From Salinivirgaceae bacterium (GTDB lineage: Bacteria; Bacteroidota; Bacteroidia; Bacteroidales; SZUA-534), in assembly GCA_017527435.1 (NCBI GenBank), contig JAFXQB010000001.1, forward strand, positions 254,696 to 318,695: a DNA stretch of 64,000 bases, written 5' to 3'. The notes below the pieces were generated by a model. It was not told the DNA's origin, ran no database searches, and saw only the letters and a program-made list of their open reading frames with translations. Positions 17,079-27,646 of this stretch are shown here, one piece after another; position 1 is the first letter of the stretch, and each line of letters begins with the position of its first letter. The position numbers and the translations under genes were made by a program.

Positions 17079-19118
17079 CTAATCAGCAACCGTCAAATCA
17101 ACCTTTACGCCGATTTTTATCCAGCGCCCAGGCAGTTCGAGACCGCTGAAATCGAACGATTTAGCATTGCCGATATTGGTTGCCTCAACAAACTGCGTCA
17201 CGTACTTGCCGCGGTGCGAAATCCCCGCATCAACGGTTGCAAATCCTTTATATGGCTGTGCATCAATCTGTTTAGTATCAGGATTGACCACATCGTAACT
17301 TCCGTTTCGGTGCTGATAAACAAGCCTGACGTTGGCCTCGAAACCGCCAACCGACCGCAGCGTGGCCGACGCCGTCAACTTGTGGCGCAAATGGTCGAGC
17401 GCGTAAAGCGACTCATAATCGCCTGTTGATTTTTGAATGCCGATATGGCTGTAGCCGCACTTTAATTCGCTAATTACCAAATATTTTTGCTTGAAAAGCG
17501 ACGCAGGCTTCACCGTAACGTCAAATTCCTGCCCGAAGGTGTTGACTTCCGTAACGTTCTGTGCCACATAAAGTTCCTCGCCTGTCAGACGCGCCCAGTC
17601 AATAATGTTGCGGCCCTGCTTGAAATAGACTGTCGCCCGCGCGTTGAACAACCGCTTGTCGGCCTTAAATCCGACCTCGTAAGTTGTAACTTCTTCCGAT
17701 TTAAGATTCTCATTACCAACATTTTTCGGGCTTTGATAGAACAAATCGGTGAACGTGGGCTGACGGAATGCCGCATTGGCCGACGCAAATGCACATAACG
17801 AATTGGAAATCATATAAGTTGCATCGATTCCAGGATAGAAGTTCACCCCGCCGTCGATAAGCACCACGCCGCCTGCCGACACTGCAAAATGCTGTGCCAC
17901 AAACTTATGATTGGCCGAAACGGTGGTGAAATTGCGGTCGTAAAAATGGTCGTAAAAGATTGAATCGCGGTCCTTCACTTCCACCTGCTTGCCCGTGACG
18001 TGCCCCAGACGCGTACTTTTGATTTTTTCGGTGCGGTTTTCGAGCCCGAATGTGGTTGTGCCCCAATTGGTTACGAACGACGCCTGCAGATTCGCCCCAA
18101 AAGCGTCGGTTTGGTGATAGTTCTGATAAAATGCAGGATTGCTGCGTTTTAGCACATAGTAATCGTTCAGTCGCCGCCAATAGGCATTGACCGAAATCTC
18201 GGGACCGAAGTTAATGTCGGTGCCAAGGCTCGCCAGCCACGACTCATTTTCTTCATACTGATCGGGATACGAGAGCGAATAGAAGCCGTTGCTACCGAAG
18301 TGCTTTTCGGTGTAGCCCGCCTGCGCGTTTATGTTTGACTTTCCTATCGCCAGAACGCCACGATAGAAAAGGTTGTGAATGTCGAAATCGGTATTGTCGG
18401 TGTAACCATCAGAATGTGAGATGGATGCAGCCGCAAAGTTGTTAAGTTTTCTACTGCCCATTAGCGCTGTGGCAGCAATTTTGTAAAGACCGTTGGCGCC
18501 GTTCATCACGGTCACCTTATAGCGGTCGATAGTATCGGTTGGCGTGAAGAAGCACAGCGCGCCGCTCAAAGCCGCCACACCGCTCGCCCGACCGGTTTGT
18601 CCAACAATAATCTCAACCCGTTCCACATCGTCAATATCGACGGGAAGCGTGAAATTGTTGTGCCCTGTTTGCGGGTCGGTAATGTTTATTTTGTTAAGGA
18701 TTATGGCGTTTTGGTCGGTGGTTCCACCACGGATCGACAGGTCGGACTGAACGCCCAAAAGTCCGCGCTGACGAATGTCAACTTGCGCCGTATATTCCAG
18801 CGCGTCAATAAGATTCTGCTGCGGGGCGGCCGCAAAATCATCGGATTTTACAATTGCAACCGGCACAATCAGTTGCGAGAAATTGCTTGTCACCCTGTCC
18901 GACGACACAGTTATTTCTTCAACTGTAACACTGTCAGCAATTTCTGCCGATTCAATCAGTGTCGAGCACTTTGCCTGCGTGGCCGCAATTGTCAGTGTGT
19001 CAACAAGAACACAAATCTTGACCACTTTTCCTAAACTGTTGTAAATGGCGTAATTCTTACGCGTCCACTTCGAGAAACAGACCATCCGTTTCTTGAATCT
19101 GCTGTTTTTAAATCTCAT
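17079..19118 (-). CDS. TonB-dependent outer-membrane receptor
   Basis: 679 residues: N-terminal export region (KVVKICVLVDTLTIAATQAKC), plug domain from TVEEITVSSDRVTSNFSQLIVPVAIVKSDDF to IVGQTGRASGVAALSGALCFFTP, then a ~22-strand barrel ending PGRWIKIGVKVDLTVAD. Plug signatures are DALEYTAQVDIRQRGLLGVQSDLSIRGGTTDQNAIILNKINITDPQTGHNNFTLPVD. It lacks the N-terminal carboxypeptidase-like domain and a SusD partner, so it resembles siderophore/cobalamin (BtuB-like) receptors rather than SusC. Substrate not determinable. I saw no cobalamin riboswitch upstream. Confidence 0.9.
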   Translation of the reverse strand: MRFKNSRFKKRMVCFSKWTRKNYAIYNSLGKVVKICVLVDTLTIAATQAKCSTLIESAEIADSVTVEEITVSSDRVTSNFSQLIVPVAIVKSDDFAAAPQQNLIDALEYTAQVDIRQRGLLGVQSDLSIRGGTTDQNAIILNKINITDPQTGHNNFTLPVDIDDVERVEIIVGQTGRASGVAALSGALCFFTPTDTIDRYKVTVMNGANGLYKIAATALMGSRKLNNFAAASISHSDGYTDNTDFDIHNLFYRGVLAIGKSNINAQAGYTEKHFGSNGFYSLSYPDQYEENESWLASLGTDINFGPEISVNAYWRRLNDYYVLKRSNPAFYQNYHQTDAFGANLQASFVTNWGTTTFGLENRTEKIKSTRLGHVTGKQVEVKDRDSIFYDHFYDRNFTTVSANHKFVAQHFAVSAGGVVLIDGGVNFYPGIDATYMISNSLCAFASANAAFRQPTFTDLFYQSPKNVGNENLKSEEVTTYEVGFKADKRLFNARATVYFKQGRNIIDWARLTGEELYVAQNVTEVNTFGQEFDVTVKPASLFKQKYLVISELKCGYSHIGIQKSTGDYESLYALDHLRHKLTASATLRSVGGFEANVRLVYQHRNGSYDVVNPDTKQIDAQPYKGFATVDAGISHRGKYVTQFVEATNIGNAKSFDFSGLELPGRWIKIGVKVDLTVAD

Positions 19119-19197
19119 TTTTAAAATTTTTAAAAGTTAAACGCGGCGGCTCAAAGCAAACAATGTGCCAACATTGCCAATTGGGGAATCGGAAAAA

Positions 19198-19647
19198 TCA
19201 CTTATCAAGCAATTGCGCACTATGATTTTTGGTGTCGACTTTGCCTATTGCATCGATGATAACGCCCTTTTCGTCAATCACATAAGTAGTCCGAATTGTG
19301 CCGACAGTCTCTTTGCCGTACATTTTTTTCACGCCCCACGCCTCGTAGGCCTTCAGAATAGTGCAGTCGGTATCGGAAATAAGATGGAACGGCAATTCAT
19401 ATTTGGCGATAAACTTCTGATGCGACGCCGCCGAGTCTTTGCTGACGCCAAGCACATTGTAACCTAGCGATAGAAAACGTTTGTAATTGTCGCGCAAATC
19501 ACAGGCTTCGGCTGTGCAGCCAGGCGTACTATCCTTCGGGTAGAAATAAAGGACAAGTTTGCGACCGGCAAAATCGTTCAGTTTCACAACGTTACCATTC
19601 TCATCGGTACCCACAAAATCAGGGGCTTTAGTTCCAATCTGTAACAT
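19198..19647 (-). CDS. bcp: Thioredoxin-dependent thiol peroxidase (Bcp/PrxQ)
   Basis: Reduces hydrogen peroxide and organic peroxides with thioredoxin. 149 residues, standard length. LVLYFYPKDSTPGCTAEACDLRDNY holds the peroxidatic Cys and, five residues on, the resolving Cys of the PrxQ type. YELPFHLISDTDC and TYVIDEKGVI follow. It lies 13 bases downstream of tatC on the same strand, so is probably co-transcribed with tatAC. Confidence 0.94.
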   Translation of the reverse strand: MLQIGTKAPDFVGTDENGNVVKLNDFAGRKLVLYFYPKDSTPGCTAEACDLRDNYKRFLSLGYNVLGVSKDSAASHQKFIAKYELPFHLISDTDCTILKAYEAWGVKKMYGKETVGTIRTTYVIDEKGVIIDAIGKVDTKNHSAQLLDK

Positions 19648-19660
19648 AATCGTCTTTATT

Positions 19661-20458
19661 TTATTCAGTTCTCAATCGTTTCTTCTCGGCTCTGACCGCC
19701 AGTAAAATGCCAAACTCATAGAGCAGATAGATGGGCAGCGACACCACGCAAAGTGTGAAGGCATCGGCCGTTGGCGTTATCACGGCAGCCACAACCAGTA
19801 TAGCGACAATAGCATGACGACGGTAGCGGCGCATAAAATCCACCCCGACAAAGCCCATACGCGCAAGCACCCACGATGCAACCGGCAACTCGAACATCAC
19901 GCCCATGACAATGCAAAGCAAAAACAGGGTTGACATATACGATTCGAGCGAAATGAGATTCGGCACATCGCCGCTCACCTGATATGTACCTAAAAATCTG
20001 AAAGTAAGCGGAAAAATAACAAAATAGCTTAACACCACACCCAACATAAACATCAGATAGCCGCCGCCCACAAGTCTCACTGCCACGCGCCGCTCACTGC
20101 GGTAGAGCGCCGGCGACACAAAACTGTAAATCACATGCAAAATGTAAGGTGATGCCAGCAGTAACCCGACCGCAAAGGCCGCCTTCAGATGAATCATAAA
20201 CTGCTGCGCCAAACCGGTGTTTATCATATTTACCGAAAACTCTCCGATGCTAGCGCCCGTTACGCGCTCAAACAGCCGATAGGTTATAAAACTATGATGT
20301 TTCGGCGCAAGCAGCACAGTAAACAGCTGTTCCTTAAAGAAAAATGCGGCAAAGCCCAGCACCATCACAACCGCTAAAATGCGGATAATGCTACCGCGCA
20401 ATTGGTCGAGATGATCCCAAAAGGTGAGTTGATCGCTATTTGCCGTCTTCTGCGCCAT
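19661..20458 (-). CDS. tatC: Sec-independent translocase subunit TatC
   Basis: Inner-membrane receptor for twin-arginine signal peptides. Start taken at ATG 20458 (265 residues), since the family begins a few residues before [19 protein letters not shown]. Six membrane spans are visible, with [46 protein letters not shown] and a C-terminal RAEKKRL tail. It overlaps the tatA 3' end by 23 bases, as expected for a coupled pair. Confidence 0.95.
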   Translation of the reverse strand: MAQKTANSDQLTFWDHLDQLRGSIIRILAVVMVLGFAAFFFKEQLFTVLLAPKHHSFITYRLFERVTGASIGEFSVNMINTGLAQQFMIHLKAAFAVGLLLASPYILHVIYSFVSPALYRSERRVAVRLVGGGYLMFMLGVVLSYFVIFPLTFRFLGTYQVSGDVPNLISLESYMSTLFLLCIVMGVMFELPVASWVLARMGFVGVDFMRRYRRHAIVAILVVAAVITPTADAFTLCVVSLPIYLLYEFGILLAVRAEKKRLRTE

Positions 20459-20639
20459 CGGTCTGATTCTTTGGCTCACCGTCGGCTTTGTCGTTCATTC
20501 CGTCTTTGAAACTGCGGACGCCCTTGCCCAATCCACGCATCAGCTCGGGAATTTTCTTACCGCCAAACAGCAGCAGCACAACCAAGGCAATAATGACAAT
20601 TTCGGTAACTCCCAAGTTCATAAAAAGCATTGATTTCAT
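20436..20639 (-). CDS. tatA: Twin-arginine translocase subunit TatA/TatE
   Basis: Forms the protein-conducting element of the Tat pathway. The ATG at 20639 gives 67 residues; a longer frame to 20663 adds an unlikely leader. One membrane helix ([18 protein letters not shown]) is followed by the amphipathic helix [20 protein letters not shown] and an acidic tail. The phylum -7 motif TATTTTTG at 20661-20668 (minus strand) lies 22 bases upstream of the ATG. Overlaps tatC. Confidence 0.93.
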   Translation of the reverse strand: MKSMLFMNLGVTEIVIIALVVLLLFGGKKIPELMRGLGKGVRSFKDGMNDKADGEPKNQTDGAEDGK

Positions 20640-20660
20640 AATTATCAAAAATTTATACGC

Positions 20661-20668
20661 CAAAAATA
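20661..20668 (-). promoter_or_regulatory. Promoter -7 element of tatAC-bcp
   Basis: TATTTTTG on the minus strand fits the Bacteroidota consensus TAnnTTTG and lies 22 bases from the tatA start. Confidence 0.5.
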
Positions 20669-20699
20669 GTTTTTTCAGTTGACTGACAATGCATATAAG

Positions 20700-21728
20700 C
20701 TATACAGTTTTTTGCTTCACCAATTCTTTTGTCGATAGCAAGCCGCAAGCCGCCTGAATGTCCTCGCCTCGCGATGCCCGAACTGTTGTCAGCACGCCGC
20801 GCGCGTTGAGAGCATCCTTAAAGGTCTGGATAGCATCCTCTCCGCTGCCTTGGAACGGACTGTCGGGGATTGAGTGGAAGCGTATCAGGTTGACGCGGCA
20901 GTCGATGCCTTTTAGCAAATTTGCCAGCGCCGAAACGTGGCGCGGCGTATCGTTAAGGCCGGCAAACATTATGTACTCGAACGAGACACGCCGCTGCAGA
21001 CCGAAGTCGTGCCGACGGATGGCATCAATAACTTCCTGAATTGGATATTTTTTCTGAATGGGCATCATTTCGGCACGTTGTTCTGCAATGGGATTGTGCA
21101 GACTCACTGCAAGATGACATTTGCTGTTGGCCAGAAACTCCTTCATTCCGGGCACAATGCCAACGGTGGAAACCGTGATGCGTTTCGGGCTCATCGCATA
21201 GCCCCAGTCGGCGGTCAGAATCTCAAGGGCGTGCATCACATTGTCGAGATTGTCCATCGGCTCGCCCATACCCATAAACACAATGTTGGTAATGCGGCTA
21301 AACTCTTCAATACTACGCAGTTGGTTAAGAATATCGGTTGCCGAAAGGTTTGCCTGAAAACCCTGTTTGCCGGTCATACAGAAACGGCAGTTCATCTTGC
21401 AGCCCACCTGCGACGACACGCAAACCGTCACGCGGTCGTCGTCGGGAATCATCGCCGTCTCAATAAAATTCGACTCGCCAATAGGAAACAGATACTTACG
21501 GGTGCCGTCGACGCTCTGCTGCATTTTTATTGGCGCGGTCAAGCCGAAAACGTACCGCTCTTGCAACTTCTGCCGAGCCACCTTCGACAGGTTCGAAAAC
21601 TCGTCAATCGAGCCGACTTCTTTTTTATAGAGCCAGTCGGCAATTTGCTTGGCCGTGAATGATGGCAAGCCTAATTCGCTGACAATCAGCTTTAGTTCAT
21701 CGAGAGTTTTTCCAAAAAGCGCTTCCAT
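20700..21728 (-). CDS. rlmN: 23S rRNA (A2503-C2)/tRNA (A37-C2) methyltransferase
   Basis: Radical SAM enzyme methylating A2503 of 23S rRNA and A37 of some tRNAs. ATG 21728 (342 residues) is used because family similarity starts there (MEALFGKTLDELKLIVSELGLPSFTAKQIADWLYKK). The cluster motif CxxxCxxC is in VGCKMNCRFCMTGKQGF. NIVFMGMGEPMDNLDNV and the C-terminal ASRGEDIQAACGLL with the second catalytic Cys are intact. Single-gene unit with a good -7 element upstream. Confidence 0.96.
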   Translation of the reverse strand: MEALFGKTLDELKLIVSELGLPSFTAKQIADWLYKKEVGSIDEFSNLSKVARQKLQERYVFGLTAPIKMQQSVDGTRKYLFPIGESNFIETAMIPDDDRVTVCVSSQVGCKMNCRFCMTGKQGFQANLSATDILNQLRSIEEFSRITNIVFMGMGEPMDNLDNVMHALEILTADWGYAMSPKRITVSTVGIVPGMKEFLANSKCHLAVSLHNPIAEQRAEMMPIQKKYPIQEVIDAIRRHDFGLQRRVSFEYIMFAGLNDTPRHVSALANLLKGIDCRVNLIRFHSIPDSPFQGSGEDAIQTFKDALNARGVLTTVRASRGEDIQAACGLLSTKELVKQKTV

Positions 21729-21770
21729 ATCAGTGTTTTGTGTAAAGAAATTCCGCTTCACTTTATTTGG

Positions 21771-21778
21771 CAAAAATA
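21771..21778 (-). promoter_or_regulatory. Promoter -7 element of rlmN
   Basis: TATTTTTG on the minus strand, 42 bases before the rlmN ATG. It fits TAnnTTTG. Confidence 0.55.
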
Positions 21779-21860
21779 GCAATATCGGTGTATTTACAGC
21801 GTTTATGAATCAGTGCGGACGCTAATCCGCATCGTTTAACAAACTAAAAATTGATATAAG

Positions 21861-22739
21861 ATGAAAAAAGGAATTTTGTTTTTGGCTTGTGGCATCAGCA
21901 CACTGATGTTCACACAATGTATGCAGGGTCCGTCGCGGCAGGAACTGATGACAAGCAATGACAGTCTGCAACAACTTGTTGTACGCAAGGATTCGGCAAT
22001 GTACGCCGTGATGGGCGCGTTCAGCAGTATTGAAGACAATTTGCAGGCAATCAAAGAGCGTGAGAATATCATCGCTATGAATTTGAAGGGCAGTGAGCAG
22101 GCTCAATCGCGCGAAGAGCAAATCAATAACGATATACAGCTGATTTACAAAATGATGCTCGACAACCGCGAGAAGATTTCCGACCTGCAAGACAAACTCC
22201 GTAAGGCCAATGTGAAAAACAAAGAGATGCAACAGATGATTGCGTCACTTGAATCGAAAATACAAGAAAAAGATGCTGAAATTATGCGACTTACGCAAGA
22301 ACTTGAGTCATCGAACCTGAAGATTGAAGGCCTTACAAGTCTGGTTGAGAATCTGAATGCGTCAATCGACTCGCTCCGCAACGAAGATGCCTTGAAAAAC
22401 GCCACCATCGAAGGCCAGGACGAAGCTCTGAACACAGCTTTCTACATCATCGGCTCTGAAAAGGAACTGAAGGATATGGGCGTGCTCGACAAGAAAGGCA
22501 ACTTTGCCGTTGGCAGCAAAAAGGCGCGTAAAGACTTCGACAACAGCGTTTTCACCCGCATCGACATCCGCGAACAGACTTCGTTCAACCTGAACGGCGC
22601 AAAAAAAGCGAAAGTGGTGACCGCCCATCCGCTCGACTCGTACACCATCTACGGGCAGAAACCTGTTGACAGTCTTGTGGTTAACAACTACTACAAGTTC
22701 TGGAACAGTTCGAAATATCTGGTGATTGTGGTGAACTAA
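21861..22739 (+). CDS. Coiled-coil exported protein, probable lipoprotein
   Basis: 292 residues. The N-terminus MKKGILFLACGISTLMFTQC resembles a lipoprotein signal, but Gln at -1 to Cys is unusual for a lipobox, so lipidation is uncertain. Residues ~30-165 are a long coiled coil (heptads through EREQINNDIQLIYKMMLDNREKISDLQDKLRK and ESKIQEKDAEIMRLTQELESS). Residues ~180-292 form a globular end (FYIIGSEKELKDMGVLDKKGNF, HPLDSYTIYG, YLVIVVN). Similar proteins are widespread in Bacteroidales without known function. Confidence 0.8.
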   Translation: MKKGILFLACGISTLMFTQCMQGPSRQELMTSNDSLQQLVVRKDSAMYAVMGAFSSIEDNLQAIKERENIIAMNLKGSEQAQSREEQINNDIQLIYKMMLDNREKISDLQDKLRKANVKNKEMQQMIASLESKIQEKDAEIMRLTQELESSNLKIEGLTSLVENLNASIDSLRNEDALKNATIEGQDEALNTAFYIIGSEKELKDMGVLDKKGNFAVGSKKARKDFDNSVFTRIDIREQTSFNLNGAKKAKVVTAHPLDSYTIYGQKPVDSLVVNNYYKFWNSSKYLVIVVN

Positions 22740-22759
22740 ACCTGAATACTCACACGCAA

Positions 22760-22792
22760 AAAAGGCTGTAATCGGTTTGGTTACAGCCTTTT
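22760..22792. terminator. Bidirectional rho-independent terminator
   Basis: Perfect 12-bp stem aaaaggctgtaa/ttacagcctttt with a 9-base loop and A/T tracts on both sides, between two convergent genes. Confidence 0.85.
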
Positions 22793-22815
22793 ATTTTGCT
22801 CAAAACCTATGGTCT

Positions 22816-23139
22816 CTACGCTTTCGCCGTTGGTGTGCCGAAGCCGCCCATTGGGAAGCGGCCGGCGGGGCCATCAGCCAGGTTTATCTTGCCGAACGAT
22901 GCCTCGTACTTCGAAATGTTGTCCTGCAAGGCAAAAAGCAGGCGTTTTGCGTGCTCGGGTGTCAGAATGATGCGTGATTTCACGCTGGCCTTTGGAACGC
23001 CAGGCATAACGCGTGCAAAATCAAGCACAAATTCAGAAGTTGAGTGTGTGATGATTGCTAAATTCGAATAGATGCCCTGTGCCACATCGTCGGTCAGTTC
23101 AATGTTCAACTGTTTGTTTTGCTGTTGTTGTTCGCTCAT
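22816..23139 (-). CDS. DUF3467 protein
   Basis: 107 residues of the DUF3467 family: LNIELTDDVAQGIYSNLAIITHSTSEFVLDFARVMPGVPKASVKSRIILTPEHAKRLLFALQDNI. It is a small cytoplasmic protein of unknown function. It follows rpoC in many Bacteroidota, as here, but is separated from rpoC by a terminator, so is read through or expressed separately. Confidence 0.9.
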   Translation of the reverse strand: MSEQQQQNKQLNIELTDDVAQGIYSNLAIITHSTSEFVLDFARVMPGVPKASVKSRIILTPEHAKRLLFALQDNISKYEASFGKINLADGPAGRFPMGGFGTPTAKA

Positions 23140-23197
23140 AGTCGGATATTTTTTTCAAAAGTAACAAAAACAATTAACCTCCACCCGATTATCCAAC

Positions 23198-23229
23198 AAA
23201 AAAGGCCACCCTGTCGGGCAGCCTTTTTT
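23198..23229. terminator. Terminator after rpoC
   Basis: Stem aaaaaaggc/gcctttttt (23198-23206 with 23221-23229) with T-tracts in both directions, 19 bases downstream of the rpoC stop. Confidence 0.8.
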
Positions 23230-23247
23230 CATTAAATATCTTGAAGA

Positions 23248-26200
23248 TTATTCTCCGTCTTCAACATCAGAGCCTGTTTCCGAAGTCATTTCCATAATCT
23301 CCTGGTCAACAGTGTAGTCATCGTCGTCGATGCTGTCGCGTCTGTGAGTCAGAGCATCATACTCCTCTTTCGAACCCACAATCAGGTCAGAGAACAAGCG
23401 AGTGCCTGTACCTGCAGGAATCAGGTGACCAACGATAACGTTCTCCTTCAAGCCCTCCATCGGGTCTGACTTGGCGCAGATGGCAGCCTCGTTGAGCACT
23501 TTGGTTGTCTCCTGGAACGATGCGGCCGAGATGAAACTCTTGGTCTGCAATGCGGCGCGGGTGATACCCTGCAGCACCTGGTTCGATGTTGCCGGAACGG
23601 TGTCGCGGGCCTCAACCAGACGCAAGTCCTTACGTTTCAAGATTGAGTTCTCGTCGCGCAGTTTGCGGCTTGTCACAATCTGACCAGGTTTCAATGTTTC
23701 AGAGTCGCCGGCATCGGTAACAACTTTCTTGTCCCAAATCCAGTCGTTCTCCTCCATAAAGTCGTTCTTGTCAACCAACTGTTTCTCAAGGAATTTGGTG
23801 TCACCCGGGTCGATGATTTCAACCTTGCGCATCATCTGACGCACAATCACCTCAAAGTGCTTGTCGTTGATTTTCACACCTTGCAGACGGTAAACCTCCT
23901 GAACCTCGTTCACAATATACTCCTGAACTTTGGTCGGGCCCATAATCGAAAGAATGTCCTGCGGGGTGATGGCGCCGTCAGACAACGGAATGCCTGCGCG
24001 GACGTAATCGTTCTCCTGAACCAGAATCTGTTTCGACAGCGGAACAAGGTATTTAGCCTGCTCGCCCGAGCGCGATGTGATGATAATCTCGCGGTTACCA
24101 CGTTTGATTTTGCCGTAGGTCACCTCGCCATCGATTTCGGCAACCACTGCCGGGTTCGACGGGTTTCGTGCCTCGAACAACTCGGTAACACGCGGCAGAC
24201 CACCGGTGATATCGCCCGCTTTACCAACGGCGCGCGGAATCTTAACGATAACCTGTCCTTGTTTAACGTCCTCGTTTTCAGCAATCACAATGTGAGCGCC
24301 TACCGGGATGTTATACGATTTTATCTCTTCGCCAGCCGCGTTCTTGATTGAGATGGCCGGGTTCTTTGTCTTGTCGCGGGTTTCGATAACCACCTTCTCT
24401 GCAAAGCCTGTAGCCTCATCCGACTCCTCGCGGTAGGTAACGCCCTCCTCAAGGTTGACGAAATCAGCCTTACCACCAACTTCCGAAATGATGACTGCGT
24501 TGTAAGCGTCCCACTCGCAAATCAGTGTGCCCTTCTTAACTTCGGTTCCGTTCTTAACAAACAGTTTCGAACCGTAAGGTATTGCGTGATTTGAAATTAC
24601 AAGTCCGGTGTTCACATCAACCAACTTCATCTCTGCCAGACGGCCAACAACGATTTCAATGTCGCCGGCGTTCTCGTCTTTATAAGCGATAGAGCGAAGT
24701 TCCTCGAACTCAACGCGACCATCGTAACTTGCGGTCAGGCTTGAGTCGGAAGCAATGTTGCCTGCAGTACCACCCACGTGGAATGTACGCAGAGTCAACT
24801 GTGTACCAGGCTCACCGATTGACTGTGCGGCAATCACACCCACAGCCTCGCCAATCTGTACCATTCGGCTGTTCGAAAGGTTACGTCCGTAGCATTTAGC
24901 GCAGACGCCGTTCTTCGACTCGCAAGTGAGCACCGAGCGCATCTCGACTTGCTCAATCGGCGAATCCTCAATAATTTGAGCGATTTCCTCAGTGAACTCC
25001 TCACCGGCCTTGATAATCAACTCGCCGGTAATCGGGTGATAAATATCGTGTACCGATGTACGGCCCAAGATTCTGTCGTACAACGATTCAACAACGTCCT
25101 CGTTTTTCTTCAATGCGGTTGCCACCAGACCACGCAGTGTGCCGCAGTCCTCTTCGGTGATAATCACATCGTTCGAAACATCGACCAGACGACGGGTCAG
25201 ATAACCTGCGTCGGCGGTCTTCAAAGCGGTATCGGCCAAACCTTTACGTGCGCCGTGGGTTGAGATGAAGTACTCGAGCACCGACAGACCCTCTTTAAAG
25301 TTGGCCAAAATCGGGTTCTCGATAATCTGACCGCCCTCGGCACCAGACTTCTGCGGTTTCGCCATCAAACCACGCATACCGCACAACTGACGAATCTGCT
25401 CCTTCGAACCACGGGCTCCAGAGTCAAGCATCATAAATACCGAGTTGAAGCCTTGGTTGTCTGAACTCAACTGTTTCATCAGGATTTGAGTCAGTTTGGC
25501 GTTGGTGTGTGTCCAAATATCGATAATCTGATTGTAACGCTCGTTGTTGGTGATGAAGCCCATATTGTAGTTGTTCATCACCTCGTCAACCTGCTTGTAA
25601 CCCTCACTAACCAATTCGGCTTTTTCTGCAGGAATGATTACGTCGCCAAGGTTGAACGACAAGCCGCCTTCGAACGCCATACGGTATCCAAGGTTCTTGA
25701 TGTCGTCAAGGAATTGAGCGGTAACGGCTGTTCCGCAAGTCTTGTAAACCTTACCGATGATGTCGCGAAGTGACTTCTTTGTCAGCACCTCGTTGATGAA
25801 TCCAACCTCATCAGGAACAAATTGGTTGACAATCACACGGCCTACGGTTGTCTCAAGGATTGTGTCCTTAACCTCGCCGTCAATCAGGTCTTTAGTCTTA
25901 ACTTTGATAGTTGCGTGAAGGTCAACGCGTTTCTCGTTGTATGCGATGTTCACCTCCTCAGGCGAGTAGAACGTAATGCCCTCGCCCAGAGCGCCTTTGC
26001 GGGCTTTGGTGATGTAGTACAGACCGAGCACCATATCCTGCGAAGGAACGGTGATAGGCGCGCCGTTGGCCGGGTTCAGAATGTTGTGCGAACCAAGCAT
26101 CAGCAACTGTGCCTCAAGAATGGCTGCGTTGCCCAGTGGCAAGTGAACGGCCATTTGGTCACCGTCGAAGTCGGCGTTGAATGCCGTACAAGCGAGCGGG

Positions 26201-27585
26201 TGCAACTGAATTGCCTTACCCTCGATGAGTTTCGGTTGGAAAGCCTGAATACCCAAGCGGTGAAGGGTCGGGGCACGGTTGAGCAGAACCGGGTGTCCTT
26301 TGATGACGTTCTCAAGAATGTCCCAAACAACAGGGTCCTTGCGGTCAACTATCTTTTTGGCTGATTTCACGGTCTTTACAATACCGCGCTCAATCAGTTT
26401 GCGGATTACGAATGGTTTGTAGAGTTCGGCAGCCATATCCTTCGGCAGACCGCACTCGTGCATCTTCAACTCCGGACCAACAACAATAACCGAACGGGCC
26501 GAGTAATCGACACGTTTACCAAGCAAGTTTTGACGGAAACGTCCTTGCTTGCCTTTAAGGCTGTCGCTCAACGATTTGAGAGCGCGGTTATTTTCAGTCT
26601 TCACGGCGTTCGATTTGCGTGAGTTGTCGAACAGTGAGTCGACAGCCTCTTGAAGCATACGCTTCTCGTTGCGCAGAATCACCTCCGGCGCCTTGATTTC
26701 GATAAGGCGTTTCAGACGGTTGTTGCGGATGATGACGCGGCGATACAAATCGTTCAAGTCAGATGTTGCGAAGCGGCCGCCATCGAGCGGAACCAACGGA
26801 CGCAACTCCGGCGGAATCACGGGGATAACCTTCAGAATCATCCACTCCGGACGGTTCTTGCCCTGCGATGCGCGGAACGATTCAACAACCTGCAGACGCT
26901 TCAGAGCCTCGCCCTTACGCTGCTGCGATGTCTCGGTATCGGCTTTGTGGCGCAAATCGTACGAAAGGTCGTCAAGATTCAGTTTGGCGAGCAGGTCGTA
27001 GATGGCCTCTGCGCCCATTTTTGCAATAAATTTGTTGGGGTCAGTATCCTCAAGGAACTGATTATCTTTTGGAACTTTCTCCATCCAGTCAAGGTACTCC
27101 TCCTCTGTCAGCAGGTCAAGGTCGTTGATGCCCTGCTCTGCCATTTGGCCGGCCTGAATGACGATATAGCGCTCGTAGTAAACCACCATATCGAGTTTCT
27201 TTGTCGGCAAACCAAGCAGATAACCGATTTTGTTCGGCAGCGACTTGAAATACCATATATGTGCTACAGGCACAACCAGTTGGATGTGTCCCATACGCTC
27301 ACGGCGTACCTTCTTCTCTGTAACTTCAACACCGCAACGGTCGCAGACGATGCCTTTGTAGCGGATGCGTTTGTACTTGCCGCAGTGGCACTCATAGTCT
27401 TTTACAGGACCGAAGATGCGTTCGCAGAACAGACCGTCACGCTCCGGCTTGTAAGTACGGTAGTTGATTGTTTCCGGCTTCAGCACCTCGCCGCTCGAAC
27501 GCTCGAGAATCTCTTCCGGCGATGCCAGGCCTATTGTTATGTGCGAGAACTCGCTCTTTGTTTTAGTTTCCTTTCTAAATGCCAT
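23248..27585 (-). CDS. rpoC: DNA-directed RNA polymerase subunit beta'
   Basis: Largest catalytic subunit of RNA polymerase, 1445 residues. Zinc-binding [20 protein letters not shown] near residue 67, the catalytic Mg loop [13 protein letters not shown], the trigger-loop/bridge region with [23 protein letters not shown], and the second zinc site [16 protein letters not shown] are all present. The C-terminal tail is acidic. It is transcribed after rpoB with a 61-bp gap holding a hairpin. Confidence 0.99.
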   Translation of the reverse strand: MAFRKETKTKSEFSHITIGLASPEEILERSSGEVLKPETINYRTYKPERDGLFCERIFGPVKDYECHCGKYKRIRYKGIVCDRCGVEVTEKKVRRERMGHIQLVVPVAHIWYFKSLPNKIGYLLGLPTKKLDMVVYYERYIVIQAGQMAEQGINDLDLLTEEEYLDWMEKVPKDNQFLEDTDPNKFIAKMGAEAIYDLLAKLNLDDLSYDLRHKADTETSQQRKGEALKRLQVVESFRASQGKNRPEWMILKVIPVIPPELRPLVPLDGGRFATSDLNDLYRRVIIRNNRLKRLIEIKAPEVILRNEKRMLQEAVDSLFDNSRKSNAVKTENNRALKSLSDSLKGKQGRFRQNLLGKRVDYSARSVIVVGPELKMHECGLPKDMAAELYKPFVIRKLIERGIVKTVKSAKKIVDRKDPVVWDILENVIKGHPVLLNRAPTLHRLGIQAFQPKLIEGKAIQLHPLACTAFNADFDGDQMAVHLPLGNAAILEAQLLMLGSHNILNPANGAPITVPSQDMVLGLYYITKARKGALGEGITFYSPEEVNIAYNEKRVDLHATIKVKTKDLIDGEVKDTILETTVGRVIVNQFVPDEVGFINEVLTKKSLRDIIGKVYKTCGTAVTAQFLDDIKNLGYRMAFEGGLSFNLGDVIIPAEKAELVSEGYKQVDEVMNNYNMGFITNNERYNQIIDIWTHTNAKLTQILMKQLSSDNQGFNSVFMMLDSGARGSKEQIRQLCGMRGLMAKPQKSGAEGGQIIENPILANFKEGLSVLEYFISTHGARKGLADTALKTADAGYLTRRLVDVSNDVIITEEDCGTLRGLVATALKKNEDVVESLYDRILGRTSVHDIYHPITGELIIKAGEEFTEEIAQIIEDSPIEQVEMRSVLTCESKNGVCAKCYGRNLSNSRMVQIGEAVGVIAAQSIGEPGTQLTLRTFHVGGTAGNIASDSSLTASYDGRVEFEELRSIAYKDENAGDIEIVVGRLAEMKLVDVNTGLVISNHAIPYGSKLFVKNGTEVKKGTLICEWDAYNAVIISEVGGKADFVNLEEGVTYREESDEATGFAEKVVIETRDKTKNPAISIKNAAGEEIKSYNIPVGAHIVIAENEDVKQGQVIVKIPRAVGKAGDITGGLPRVTELFEARNPSNPAVVAEIDGEVTYGKIKRGNREIIITSRSGEQAKYLVPLSKQILVQENDYVRAGIPLSDGAITPQDILSIMGPTKVQEYIVNEVQEVYRLQGVKINDKHFEVIVRQMMRKVEIIDPGDTKFLEKQLVDKNDFMEENDWIWDKKVVTDAGDSETLKPGQIVTSRKLRDENSILKRKDLRLVEARDTVPATSNQVLQGITRAALQTKSFISAASFQETTKVLNEAAICAKSDPMEGLKENVIVGHLIPAGTGTRLFSDLIVGSKEEYDALTHRRDSIDDDDYTVDQEIMEMTSETGSDVEDGE

Positions 27586-27613
27586 AGATGGAAATTTTAA
27601 GAAGATTATAAAG

Positions 27614-27637
27614 ATGGTATGGCCTTTCAGCCATACC
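27614..27637. promoter_or_regulatory. Intercistronic hairpin between rpoB and rpoC
   Basis: Nine-bp inverted repeat tggtatggc/gccatacca with a 6-base loop and no T-run. More like a processing or stability hairpin than a terminator. Confidence 0.5.
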
Positions 27638-27646
27638 AGTCATATT

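Noticed and set aside
19119..19197. Cobalamin riboswitch upstream of the TonB receptor
   Set aside because: Only 79 bases separate it from the bcp stop, and no B12-box-like sequence was seen.
26650..27600. 316-aa plus-strand ORF opposite rpoC
   Set aside because: Shadow frame created by rpoC codon use; rpoC is unambiguous.
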